Of a stretch of 64,000 nucleotides of DNA, positions 50,596-62,344 are shown piece by piece. The notes beneath the pieces are model-generated. The model did not search any database, was not told the DNA's origin, and saw only the letters and a list, made by a program, of their open reading frames with translations. Within the stretch, counting starts at the first letter, position 1. Each line of letters starts with the position of its first letter. Source of the DNA: Tomocerus qinae (lineage: Eukaryota; Arthropoda; Collembola; Entomobryomorpha; Tomoceridae); NCBI GenBank assembly GCA_020055645.1, contig CM034546.1:80538001-80602000 (forward strand). The letters are read 5' to 3'. The translations under genes and the position numbers were made by a program.

Positions 50596-52183
50596 TCACA
50601 CATTAATTGCTACCAGTAAGTCAGCCGTGTAACCAATGAGGACATCAAAGTATTCAAACGTTGTGCTCTGAGAAAAATAGAAGAAAGGTCCAATGTTTAG
50701 CCTCAATGGTCTAAATGCTTTACACGCCAATCCCATGTAGTTGTCCCCCAAATTCGACCATATCTTGGAAACTTCATTCGACAAGATATTCATTTTTGCT
50801 CCTAGGGGAAAGAATCCCATTTCCAATGCGGTTATGATGGCGACGCCCATTGGAAATGCCAAGTATATCTCCAGAGGCAAGACATCGTACAACGCTAAGG
50901 TTGCGTAGTTGAAAATGACACCCAAAGCTAAGACCATGCCCAAAAAGGTGGGGCACATCAGACTAATGGTGTAATTGTTAGTGGTATTCAAGAATCGTAG
51001 TCCTTGAAACCATTGGACAACTGATCTTTGAACCTTACCCATCTCAGAGACATTATTTGCCTGCTTCATTCGCTTGTAATACTCTGGCACAACTGTCATA
51101 AGTTGTGTCACCTCAAAATTGATCGATCTAAAGTGCAAAATTCCAGTAAGGCAGACAAACCCTATTTGAAACAATGCAAATACTGTGAAAAAGAAGACGG
51201 AAATGAAGGCCACCAGTTTGAACAGAATGTGATGTGCCACCCAGTCGGGGAGTATTTCAGATGCAGCATGACGAACCTGACCCAGTTTGAAGAACACTGC
51301 GAAAACGGCAGCTGTGAAGGCCATGAACGGCAGGATCAGTGGAAAGTAGCAGAAGGCCCACCCTACTGGATCCAGTATTGGTCGACGTAATTTCTGCTTT
51401 ATCAGCTTCTTCATTGACACTAGATAAACAGAACAGTGTTTTAATTTGGCTGGTTAAAATGGTAAAATAATGCGTTATAAAATTTATTATTTTACGCAAC
51501 TTGTTATATTCATAATGTATAGTTAAAATTTGTGTATAATGAGTTCTATAATTTTTTCCCCTTGGCTCAAATCTCAAAATTATTATTTTCCTTCATAAGC
51601 TACTTTGGCTATTTTGGCTAGGTGACCGAAATCATTTTTAGCCGGCTAAAATTAAAATGGAATACTGAATGAAAATAAACATTGGGATTTTTATGGTTTA
51701 TTAATTCTCGAGGTTATTTGTATTCAATGCAAATTAAATTACGCGATTAGGTGCTACATAATTACGTAAACTGAAATATTTTATATGTGCAATATAAATT
51801 GTGTTACCTGTACCTCTGAATATTTTCTCAGTTTGTATAATGCGGGTAGACAAAATACACGATTCTTCGAGCATCAGGTAGTTTGTCAGGTTTAACACAG
51901 AAATCCCGACGAATATTAACCAGGCAAAGATGTAGAACAATTTTTGAATTGGAGGCTCAATATTTTTGCTGGGAAAGAACATACCCAGAAGGAGCCTTGT
52001 TGAGAGATACAGGGTGACAAATAAAGTGGCCCCTTGCATGACTGGCCGAACTATTTTCTTGATTTTATCTTTCGTGGGAGAGAACGAATGGGTTTTAGGA
52101 TTGTAGTCCAGAGCAATGCATTTAGTTATATCATTCAATCCAAAAAACAGTTTGAATGCCATTTCGAAACTTTTGGTAAACAT
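50596..52183 (-). CDS. Multi-pass membrane protein, possible chemoreceptor-like
   Basis: Two exons on the complement, 52183-51808 and 51419-50596, give 399 residues with canonical splice sites. About seven hydrophobic segments are visible. They include ATLFVTLYLSTRLLLGMFF, FYIFAWLIFVGISVLNL, GWAFCYFPLILPFMAFTAAV, LVAFISVFFFTVFALFQIGF, PTFLGMVLALGVIFNYATLA and a last span near FDVLIGYTADLLVAI. The segment before the last span (CKAFRPLRLNIGPFFYF) is strongly patterned, as in receptor families. The length and topology fit an arthropod Gr/Or-like receptor, but the TYxxxLLQ signature present in the 5-13 kb receptors is absent. The chemoreceptor label is therefore an inference; it could be another 7TM family. 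Confidence 0.75.
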
Positions 52184-53137
52184 TTTTGCAAAAAGTAACT
52201 GCCTTGTTGTAATATTTTTACTTTGAATTTAGCTATGTAATAGGAGCCACTATATAAATCTATCACTCTAGCTTTTAGTGACCCTAAGAACCTTTTCTTA
52301 GAAAATTTGATTCTTTAATTAATATAACATTTTTACTTTTGTAGACTCGACTTTTTTGTTTTTATATCCAAAATTTCCAAAATGTCACTGCCCGAGAAAC
52401 ATTTCTCTATAAATTAGATCTCGATTCGACATCGAATGGGAACCTCGAAATCGATGCTGGTAGTCAAGAGTAGTAATGATTTAGTCATCGTTTCGAAAGC
52501 TGGATGTCCGGCTGCTGGGCCTCGATTCGATGTCGATATTCGATGTCGGAAATCGCTACGATTAGTTGCGAAATTAGTTGCCTTCCATGCTTTGCGTATA
52601 TGCGCGCTCTTATTCAAACAAATTAAATATTTTCGGAATAATTGCAGGAAAATTAATTAAAAGTTTATTTCAACTAAAATACTAGTTTATTTCAAAAAAA
52701 TAACATTCAACAAACTACATATTATTTATTGCTGAGTAAATATTATCATAAATCGAAATATTCTTAACTAATCATTAATTATGGCATTTTTAACAATTTT
52801 ATCCATGCAAATGTTACATGTACTGCTTACAAATATTTATATTTTAAGATTTTATTATTTGATAATATGAATACAATTATAAACTAACAAAAATAGTAGA
52901 ACAAAAATTGATTTCAACTTTCTGCCAGTTTGAATTTATTTTTGTCAGCTGTTCATGTCACACACCAACAAATTCCCTAGGCATCCCAATGGAATGGCAC
53001 TTGGCACATTTCCACTTAATGGGGAATGCATAGGGAATTTGTCATTACAGCTAAAACAATAAAAAAATTCAATGAGCCTAATAGGAATGACATCAAAAAA
53101 TTAATATTCCACTAAGCGAATAGTTTGCAGGGACGGT
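52184..53137. other. Intergenic, short repeats
   Basis: Repeated TCGATTCGACATCGAAT and CTCGATTCGATGTCGATATT words lie at 52420-52550. An imperfect hairpin at 52968-53042 pairs CAAATTCCCTAGGCATCCC with its near complement. No gene is supported. Confidence 0.6.
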
Positions 53138-54771
53138 TTATGAGTCCTGGTCTTGGTGAATATGGTAGTTGTCTCCCCGTCCTTGTGTACCAGTAGTTGC
53201 AAGAATCGTTGATGCTGATTTTCTGAAAATTAAAGAATAATGAATCTTAGGAAAATCGAAAATTAGAAAATCATAATTTCCTAATTAGTTTTAATGAAAG
53301 TGTTTAAGTTGGATACAATAATTAAATTAAGTTTACCTTTTTCTTTGATAGACCCTGTCGGATGTATTTTTTATCACAATTGCAAGACCTTTTTTTACAG
53401 CAACCCAATTTGCAGTTGCTGACGTAAGAGCACTGTGTTTTAAAGCACCTAATATTAAAAAAATAACAATTAATATATTACATCTCCAAATTCTCTACGA
53501 CATACCAAAGATATTCAAAAAAGTTCAAAAAGTTATGCTTACTGAATATGACTTGATTAACAGATTTGAGGGAGGAGAATTCCAATTTCCTTTTCATTCC
53601 TAAAAGACTGTATTGACATAGTACTTCATCTGCTATTATTTGAGCCATCATGAATGCTAACGATTTTTCAATGTTAGGTGTGACGAAATCCATCAGAAAG
53701 AGCTCCTGTTAATATAAAACAAAAGATTGTTGTTGAATATTATAGGCTTTAGACTAATAATCAAAATTTTTAAATTATATAGTAATAGGCAATTTTAACA
53801 CTTGGTATTTAATATATTAGGTATTCAATAGTGCTAGACTTACCAGCTTTTGAAAATCTTCTACAGAATTAGACAAAAGCGATTCCATGTCATTTAGCGA
53901 CTCAATGGATGTTACAGGAATAGGATAAGAGAATGGCGTTTTCTTCTTTGACATTTCCAAGCTTTGAATGTCAAGGTGTTCAACTATTTTTGTCAATAGT
54001 TCCGTTTGAGTCTTCTGTGACCTTCCGATTTGCTTAAGCTTACGGACCACATATTGTTTGAATTCTGAAAATAATTATAAAATAATTATTGAATAGTCAT
54101 TTTAAACAGACACCGATAAAATAATATGAGAAAGTGGCAGAAAAAGCTATTATTATGTCTATATAGAAAACAAGTAAACAAAGTCGAACCAAAATCAGAC
54201 TGTGTCGTATTTTCTTCTTGGGATTGATCCAAAACAGATAGTTCCTCTCTCTCCTTTTCAAGCACATCGTCAATTTCTTCATTAGTAAAAATAATTTCTC
54301 CATGAGATATCTCAGAGGGTTTATAAATGTAAGTGATGGGTACTGGAGGAAGTACGTTGGTGCGAGTGGTACTAGTTTGATTTTTTCCTCTTGGAGGGGT
54401 TGCTGTTTCACCTAAGTCAGATGTGTATTGCGCCTTTGGGAGATTTTTAGAAGCCTCCTCGTATGTTTCTGAAATACATATTAAAAGTATTACTATTTAT
54501 TGGAAAACCAAGAACCGATAACTAGTCATCCTTTTAATGGCAATGTTAGACGCAATTTCTCACCGTATTCCCAAAGTACTCTTGCATTGTATAAACTCCA
54601 TGTTTCAGGATCTGGAACGTGCAGTTGTTTCACAGCTTTTTTAGTCTTCTTAGGGGGCCAGTAGCATTTATCATTGGTCATCCAAAACAAAGGCGCAACA
54701 GCGATAGTTTCAATGAGTTCACCTTTTTTATCTGTTTCCGTGTATTCCACAATTCCGTAAACTGGACTCAT
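53138..54771 (-). CDS. DUF4806 domain protein, companion of a transposase-like gene
   Basis: Six exons on the complement: 54771-54564, 54468-54190, 54064-53844, 53705-53543, 53448-53337 and 53222-53138, giving 355 residues. The frame is kept throughout; one donor (GTTCGA after 54190) is weak. The N-terminal part has FWMTNDKCYWPP and PDPETWSLYNARVLWEYG. The middle is acidic and Ser/Thr/Pro-rich (EEIDDVLEKEREELSVLDQS). The C-terminal DUF4806-like region has YPIPVTSIESLNDMESLL, IIADEVLCQYSLLGMKRKLE and FSSLKSVNQVIFSALKHSAL. DUF4806 has no known biochemical role and is common beside mobile-element proteins in animal genomes. The start ATG overlaps the stop of the upstream transposase-like gene, which suggests one shared transcript or element. 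Confidence 0.75.
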
Positions 54772-56906
54772 TGTTCTAAATGGATAAGGGGAAACACAAC
54801 AAATTTAGTTTGCTTTTTAGGAATTAGCACGCATTTCGTTTTAATTAGCGACAGTTTCCACGGCTTTACTCTTGACATTTGACTGGAATCTACTTCAAAA
54901 ATATTCAATAACGACGAATCACATGGTGTATTGAAAAATGGCTTTGGGTTATTAAATTTTTTGCCAACGATTACAAGTTCATTGTCCTTATAACAAATGT
55001 TAGAAAATTGTATGAATGTATTTTCCCCCAAGAAGCAGACGTTGTCACCAATTTGACATTTAAGGGTAAATTTCTTGTTTGAGTAAATTTTTAACTGTGG
55101 ATTATGGCAGCCGATAGGTAGTGGAAATGCTTCTTTGCGTATTTTGCTGACAAACTTTTGTTGTGCATCTTCATTATTGTGAATCAATAAATCTTGTTCG
55201 GAAAGTCGATTGTAGACTTGTTGCAATGGTTTGTTGGAAGATCTTATTAGTTTTTTAAGTTTTCCTAAATAATTCTCAAATCTAAATGCGCTAAAAGAAT
55301 TTAAAGGTCCAAACTTTCTTACATCATTGGCTAAATGGGTCAAAGCGTGAATATTAAAAGACATATGAGTTTTTCCAAGGAGTGACTTAAACTGGTCAAC
55401 AAAATATGTAAGCAAAGACTCGGCATAATTAATTAATTCTAGGGACACTTTAGGACTATCTAAAATTCTGATAGCAACACTAAGAACCAGAAAAAGTTCA
55501 TATTGTTTAACATCTAGTACATTATGTAAACACACAGGACCTGTGTACATCAAAAATTGACGAAATTCAGTAGCTTTCCAACGATCGACGTCACGTAGAG
55601 ATCTTGGTTTTCTAACAAAATCAAGGGGAATGTATTTTCGAAAAGATGTTAGCTTGTCAGAAATTATATCAATCATAGAAGAAGATAGCCGATAATGTGA
55701 TGGACTTCCTCGCATCCATAATATCAGTAGTTTTTTTACTACTCCTAGACAAATGACGTGCATATAGTCTAACGGGAAGCATTTAATCATGTCAATGTTT
55801 AAACTTTCCAAAATTGACGTTCCTGTGTGATGACTTGGATGTTGTTTACTTCTAAAAGTTGAATCGGTACGTAAATCACATGAAGTCTTTGTAAACACTA
55901 CACGGTTTTCCACGTACTTTCCTTTAATAATACACTTATTGCAACTGCTATAACCGCTATGACTTTTAATACAACAGATATATGCTTTTGCCGGAGCATC
56001 ACAAACGAAGCATTGAATAACACATTTCACAATTTTTCCATTGTATAATATTCCTTCCCCTGTGATTTTAACTGCTTCTTCAATAAACTGGGACAAATAC
56101 TGATTGACGTCTTTTGGTTTTTCTTGTCCGCAATATATTCCTATAGTAAACGGAATCGGACTATTTTGAAAGTAACCCAGAATTGGCCAAAATTGTTCTT
56201 TGCTGCTTTTGAATATTGGAAGACCGTCGATATTAATTTGCACTTTCACTTCTGGTGGCACGCAGCTTAATGCTTTTAGTCTATTTATAACACCATATTC
56301 CAAACCAAGGTGCACATAATTACCCGGAATAACTGTTGTGGTCGGGACCAATTTGGGCGTTTTTAACAGTGTTCTACCGTCCGAAGGCAGGTGGGCAAAG
56401 CATTCGTGTTTTTTCAATAGTTTTAGTAGGTCAGTCACCGCAGTTACGTTAACTTTATGACTAATGGCCCACTGTGAAATGTCGGTAGTTATACTAAACA
56501 CATGACCTTCACCGTTTGCAATTTCATTGTCACTATCCGAAGAACTACTGTAGACAATAGCGGTTGTTTGTAATGCTGGCGATGGAATTACAGAATTTGA
56601 TGACAAAATCAAATTACCTGAATGAATATTCACGCACGCACTAGTTGTATTTGCAGGTGTCAGTGGTGTATCTGGAGTAGGTAATTCCAAAATGTCACTT
56701 GTTAACTGCTGGCTTCTTCCTTGGTTACTTCTGTTAGGTACTCTATCAAAAAATTTCAAAATTAAATCACTTTTTTTCTTCAATATTCGCCTTCTATGAC
56801 GAGCAGAAATTGTCGGTTGATGAATTGCTTTCGGCATTCTTACCAAACTGCCACGAGGAAGAAATTTTGCGTCCAGTATGGCGGTTGAAACGATATTCGT
56901 TGTCAA
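54768..56906 (-). CDS. Transposase-domain protein, tentatively CACTA/EnSpm (TNP2)-like
   Basis: Intronless 712-codon frame. Blocks in order: a basic N-terminus (RHRRRILKKKSDLILKF), LPSDGRTLLKTPK, INIDGLPIFKSSKEQFWPIL, FVCDAPAKAYICCIKSHSGY joined to SSCNKCIIKGKY (Cys/His zinc-binding-like), a FRSKQHPSHHTG segment, FPLDYMHVICLGVVKKLLIL, RWKATEFRQFLMYTGPVCLH, FNIHALTHLANDVRKFGPLN and FSAFRFENYLGKLKKLIRSS. This block order is the one I know from many animal transposon proteins, usually assigned to CACTA/EnSpm-like elements. The acidic residues in DGLP, CDAP, LDYMH and FENYLG are candidate catalytic or structural positions. The frame is intact, so it may be active or domesticated. I found no convincing terminal inverted repeats at either side. 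The superfamily label is less certain than the transposase label. Confidence 0.75.
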   Translation of the reverse strand: MTTNIVSTAILDAKFLPRGSLVRMPKAIHQPTISARHRRRILKKKSDLILKFFDRVPNRSNQGRSQQLTSDILELPTPDTPLTPANTTSACVNIHSGNLILSSNSVIPSPALQTTAIVYSSSSDSDNEIANGEGHVFSITTDISQWAISHKVNVTAVTDLLKLLKKHECFAHLPSDGRTLLKTPKLVPTTTVIPGNYVHLGLEYGVINRLKALSCVPPEVKVQINIDGLPIFKSSKEQFWPILGYFQNSPIPFTIGIYCGQEKPKDVNQYLSQFIEEAVKITGEGILYNGKIVKCVIQCFVCDAPAKAYICCIKSHSGYSSCNKCIIKGKYVENRVVFTKTSCDLRTDSTFRSKQHPSHHTGTSILESLNIDMIKCFPLDYMHVICLGVVKKLLILWMRGSPSHYRLSSSMIDIISDKLTSFRKYIPLDFVRKPRSLRDVDRWKATEFRQFLMYTGPVCLHNVLDVKQYELFLVLSVAIRILDSPKVSLELINYAESLLTYFVDQFKSLLGKTHMSFNIHALTHLANDVRKFGPLNSFSAFRFENYLGKLKKLIRSSNKPLQQVYNRLSEQDLLIHNNEDAQQKFVSKIRKEAFPLPIGCHNPQLKIYSNKKFTLKCQIGDNVCFLGENTFIQFSNICYKDNELVIVGKKFNNPKPFFNTPCDSSLLNIFEVDSSQMSRVKPWKLSLIKTKCVLIPKKQTKFVVFPLIHLEQ

Positions 56907-59900
56907 TTCTCAATATCTTCGTTATTCGTCATGAGTATTGAATAGACTCTTGGTTATATTACAGCGCATGCGGTTGCATCTCGAAATAAGTTGGCATTTC
57001 TTAGTTTAATACCTTGAGCACGAACAGATAGACACTCCATTTGGCTGCGATATGAATGGACTGCTATCACTAGTGACTAGTTCTCTACGATGTTAGGCAT
57101 AAAATCGTTTGTGCCTTTTATTCGTTGTAAACATATGCAATTTAGTTACGATTTCTGCACAATAAATCGTTGTGTGCAGGAATCTCAAAGATCGTAGCGA
57201 TTTCGTCTAATTATAATGTTATGTGGGTGTCAAATATTATGTATTGGATGGAACAATTGCCTCCCAGTCATTTGAGTGAGTTATCAGTTACTGTTCAACT
57301 AGTTCAGCCAAGAACCTTGCATATTTGGTGGTATTGCAAATGAATATTGTTATACCTTGAGGGAGGTTTCACATACTGAAATAGGAAAACATTATTTTTG
57401 CCACTCTCAAGAAATAAAAATGATGGCCAAATCGCAGTTTTTGCTGTATAAATGCATATTATAGAGATTTTGTGCAGAAGATAAGAAGCCTGCATAATAA
57501 TTTTATTGGACTGTTAAGACGTTGGTATATCATCATTATGCACCATTTCCTGTTCAACCTAGCACACAGTGGCGGCAGAAGAAAATTGAGGCCCGTATAA
57601 GATTTAAGTTGTAACATTAAACAAATTGAAGAATTTCGAGTGTAGTCAGAGAATCGATTACTGTGGTCATAATACCCTACTACCTTAAAGTTTCTAAAAA
57701 CCCCTCTTTGGGTTCAAACTTAAGGTCTAGAGAACCTGAGTTTATCAAAGATCCTGAGTGGTATCCAAATAAACCAAATTTACCCCCTGGGTTTATTGGG
57801 AACGATATGTTTATTAGGAATCTGAATTTATTGGGAAATTTACGGTATTTTATAGAACTGTATGCAATTACTGTAGCTACTGCGTCGTAAGAATTGTCTT
57901 ATCTGATGCAAAAAGCAGAACATGTTATTTCTACACAAACTTAATGGCTTAATTTTCAACTCTGCAGTAAATACCTAATAATTTGAGGTATCCACGAGTA
58001 GCGTTGCAGTGAGTGACACACTAAAGTTCTGTAGCGTGACAAAATAACATATGATTGGGAAAATCTTTCCAATATTCAGTCGAAAACTAAAATTACTATA
58101 ATTAATAATAATATGCAGTGCAGTAGTTGAACTTATATATAAACGATAATTAACGATACCCATTTGAACTTGGAGCACAATTAGAGGTTAAAATGGAAAA
58201 TACCTTTATCACCCAATTTACAATCAGCTTTAATTTCTTTAATACTCAGGAACATGCTCCGGGCGTAAGATTCTCACTTGATATTCGATTCACTCCCTTG
58301 TCAATACTAAACCGCCAAATGCCAAAAAAAAAACTTTGTGGTCAATCACACTTTGATTTTTGTCAACACCCAGTTTTATTTATTTCTGCCTCAGGTTGTG
58401 GTAGTGGAATTGACTTATATACTTATAAATGAATAGTCATGAACTTGGAGAATCTGTCTTTGCTTTGCAATATATTCGTTATTTGCATTGATTTTTATAT
58501 AGATCTTTATAAATAATATCACTATCTAATCTATCCTTCAACTGCCCGTAGTTCTCTTGGTCTTTTGAGTTTAAGGTTAACCTTTTATTACTATTTATTA
58601 GTGATATATACTGGACTAAGGAGCACATACGGAGATATGTGGGAAGTTGTGACGACTGTCTCAACTAATGTGATCTAATGTAATAATTTATTTTTCGTTT
58701 TAGAAGTAAATAACTTAACTCATAACTAGTGCCGTTACGTGTTCTATTTAAAGACAATGTGTTGACAAAAAGGGAGTTTTAGGTGTTGACAGAAAAGGGA
58801 TTTCGAAAAAAATTTGTTGACAAAAAGGTGTTGAAAATTAAGTGCTCCTCCTGATATTTATATAATTGTAACACTCCACCAATTCTACTGCAGCGAAATA
58901 ATAATTAGATAGGTTTGCTAATGACAGTTTGATAGGAGGCTAGAGATTTTCACCCAAGGTGACATTCAGTCAATTTAAAACGTTTAGGTTGTCTGAGTGA
59001 GACATGAATCGTTTACTAAAAGTAGAAATAACTTTTAGTACCAAAAAGTAACAAAATTAAACGTTTAACGTTAACAGATTAGCTACAATTCATTGGACAA
59101 ATCTTTTGTATTGAAGTAGGTATATTATTATCTGTAGATGTTTGTGTTTATGGCTAATGTTAGTCTAAGATATTGATATTTTCTATTGCATATTGTATCC
59201 TTAACGAGATGATCATTCCATTTGTTTCCGTAAGGGATGAGCACTTTCTTGTCAGTTCCTTTTTGTCAACAAGTATCAACACATTGCATTTAACCCTGGG
59301 ACCCAAAAAGTGGCGATAATTATCGCCCTTTGAGGAAAATGTTTTCCTATTAAGGCTATAGTAATATGATTTTTCGTATTAGCTTAGAAATATGCCACTC
59401 TACATAATGCGTATAGGTTATATATATAAAATATATTATAGTTATTTATATAAAAACTAGCCGCTCACATGACCTAGGTCCTGTTATAATAAAGCTAGTG
59501 AGTATTATGGAGCAAATTTCAATGTAAATGGCCAAATTTTAAATTTTCCCGCGCATGAAATAATAGGAACCTTAAAAGCACACTGAAAGCTGGAAATATT
59601 TGCATACGGAATGCATGAACTGCTTTGTTATGAAATATACGGACTTGTTGAGATATCCCACATTTAAGTAAAGTTTCAGATTAGCTGGGTTATGAGAGCG
59701 CCGAGCGGCAAATTATCACACGATGGTACATACATACCGACATAATATACATACATACCAACATACCGAATTTCACTGCGCAACTCGGACAATTAGTGGT
59801 AGGAATCTCCAGTAAAGAAGGCGAAAATTATGGCAGTGGTAATAAAGTACAATAATAATTGATGACCACTTAAAAGTACCCTGAATAATTGGCCCCTTTA

Positions 59901-60067
59901 AGTGAAAGAAAGTTCGCAAAGTTTCTCATTAATGTTTATATTAGATTTATTCATTGAATTTTCTTTTTGGAACTGGAACAAATTTTAGTATGTTCTATTG
60001 GCTTGGTTTGTTTGAATTACCTATGATTTTGCATACACATTTTTTGAAAAATTTAATGATGCATATT
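56907..60067. other. Intergenic, no gene seen
   Basis: The start includes the presumed promoter of the transposase-like gene. TCACTAGTGA lies at 57068-57077. Repeated GTTGACAAAAAG / GTGTTGACAGAAAAG words lie at 58755-58840. A short palindrome GGCGATAATTATCGCC occurs at 59313-59328. No coding region is supported. Confidence 0.55.
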
Positions 60068-60385
60068 CAGACATGGCACTTGAAATATTTCGCTTGAAAT
60101 AAATAGGTGAAATTTTTGAAATATTTCGCGAAATATTTCACTTACGCTTTCCTTGAAAAATGAAATATTTGAAATAAATGAAATAAATAGGGTACATGGC
60201 ATTTATTTCAATTTATTTCAATTTATTTCAAGTGAAATAAATTAACTGCGCATGTCTATACACATGCGCGTTTAATTTATTTCATTTATTTCAAAAATTT
60301 CATTTATTTCATTTTTCGCGAAATATTTCAAATATTTCACTTTTCAAGAAATATTTCCTGAAAAATGAAATAAATGCCATGTCTG
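60068..60385. mobile_element. hAT-type MITE, family C (GAAATAAAT/GAAATATTTC-rich)
   Basis: Termini are CAGACATGGCA and TGCCATGTCTG. A perfect 8-bp duplication TGCATATT flanks it (60060-60067, 60386-60393). The interior is almost entirely GAAATATTTC and GAAATAAAT words arranged as a long imperfect hairpin. No coding capacity. Confidence 0.9.
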
Positions 60386-60590
60386 TGCATATTGTTAACT
60401 AATTAAACTAAAGTTTTCTAATTGAAATAAGTTTAACTATAAACGTATGTGTCTTTAGTAATGGCAAAGTCAAATACTCACTATATAACAAAGTTGTGGA
60501 GCAGAAATCAAAAATGAATTTTAATGAAAGAGCAAGGTTAGTTTGCTTTACTTTCATCATGTTTATACAGATTGTCAAGTACGTTCGTGC

Positions 60591-60867
60591 CAGTGTTCGA
60601 TGACCAGCCGGCTGGTTGGTTAAAATGGCTGGCTAAAATTGCCGGCCGGCTGGTTGAAATTCTTTTTAGCCAGTAACTAAAATGGCCAGAATGGCTAAAA
60701 TGGCCAAAAATAGTCAACTGGGGCTATGTGAACTGAGAAAATCATCCTTGATTTGGCGGGAAATTTGAAAACCCATGATTTTTGGCCATTTTGGCCACTA
60801 GCCATTTCAGCCAATTTAGCCGGCTGGCTGGTCAAAATCATTTTTAGTCGGCTAAAATGGAACACTG
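60591..60867 (-). mobile_element. hAT-type MITE, family A, copy 2
   Basis: Reverse-complement copy of 16145-16421, the same length (277 bp) and easily alignable throughout. The 8-bp duplication GTTCGTGC is perfect (60583-60590, 60868-60875). Termini are CAGTGTTCG and GGAACACTG. Confidence 0.92.
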
Positions 60868-61724
60868 GTTCGTGCATTATTATATATATTTGTTGACCTT
60901 GGAATTCATTCAGTATATAGATAAAAAGAACGAAGTCCAAATTGTTCTTTCCAAGCATACATAGCGATACAATGTTATACATAGCTGCACGATATAAATA
61001 ATTTGTATTTGACAGTGTTAGGCATAATACAGATATGTTCTCAACTGAACATTTGATCCATCATATATAGTAATAATGAATTTTTAATGCAAACTTACGA
61101 CGCAATACATCCAGAACCTCAACGCAAACAAGAGATGGGCAAAAAACACATACAGAGTTTGTCCTTCTTCGTAATTATTAATCATGCAACATGGGATTCT
61201 GCCTTTACTTACCGAATTGCATGTTTGTCCGTTATATTGATCTACTTTTATTAAACATGATAAATTTTCTTTGGTTATCGTTTTAATGTGAAAAATTATT
61301 AAGGTTTACATAATGATTAAGGTCCATATTTTTAATGACTCGTCTCACGCACTTTTACCCACTTTTTCGAGAGTGAAAGCTATCTCAATACGTACCTTCA
61401 TAGTAACCGTGACATGATGAAAATTAATATCTTCGGTTATATGATTGATAAAAAAAGTTTCTAGCCATAATAGTGAGAAGGTGATGCAAGGACGTATTGA
61501 GGAGGGGTCTTTACGCGCTTAAGCCTCCCAGAAATCCAAGAAAAAAATTTTCTCAAATTAGCAATAAATTATGCGTTCCGGGCGATTATTATTTTTAGGC
61601 CATTTTTGACTCAGTTTCTTCCAAAAATGCCAATAATTTTCGCGCAATTATAAATCTTTATAATATGTATATGAAATATTAGCTCCATCCGAAACTCAGT
61701 TCTGTATATGTTAGCGGCAATAAG

Positions 61725-61865
61725 TGAATTCAGGCATTAGGCCTAATGCCTAAAAATGCCAGGCATTAGGCCTAAAGACTAGTCTTTAAGCTTAAAGCCT
61801 AGGCATTAAGACTAATGCCTGAATTTTGCTCGGCATTAGGCTTAATTCCTGGTCTTATTGCCTGA
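61725..61865. repeat. AGGCATTAGGCCTAATGCC-type inverted repeat cluster
   Basis: Multiple direct and inverted copies of AGGCATTAGGCCTAATGCCT and its variants. The outermost pair is GAATTCAGGCATTAG and CTAATGCCTGAATT. Probably a small foldback element. Confidence 0.75.
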
Positions 61866-62344
61866 TTTGGATGGAAATGAAAGTAAACAACAATAAACTT
61901 AAGGCTATTCCGTTCATACACTTGTTGGCTTCTTATCCAGGTGTCGCATTTAAAAATCAAAAGCTTGAGCTTTTGAGATTTGAGCTTCCTCAAGAAGTTT
62001 GTTAATTTCTCACATAGGCGCATGGGGTCAAATGAGTTTGAAGTCTTTCCAAACCTTTCCAACTGCTCCGGAGCTGTTGGCGTTGGAACTGTTGGAGCTC
62101 TGGAGCTGTTGGAGCTCCGGAGCTGTTGGGAGCTCAGGCGTCGTCACCCCTCCACCGCCACTTCACCTCTTAGTATATGTTACCTTTACCAGACCACTAC
62201 AACGCATTAGTTGTTATATGTTGATTGTTGATAATAATATTGATATTGATACAAGGCCCTCCTCAGCTCCATCGTCTTGTTACACATTACACGCATTTTA
62301 GTTGATGTTGTTACTCTTCATATAATATTATTATACTAGTTTTC

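Noticed and set aside
57060-57085. TCACTAGTGACTAG as a CACTA-type terminus of the transposase-like gene
   Set aside because: No matching inverted copy was found near 53 kb, and the word is a plain short palindrome.
57663-57890. 75-codon frame with many Pro/Asn residues
   Set aside because: No recognisable domain, no splice partner, and the composition is ordinary for AT-rich intergenic DNA.
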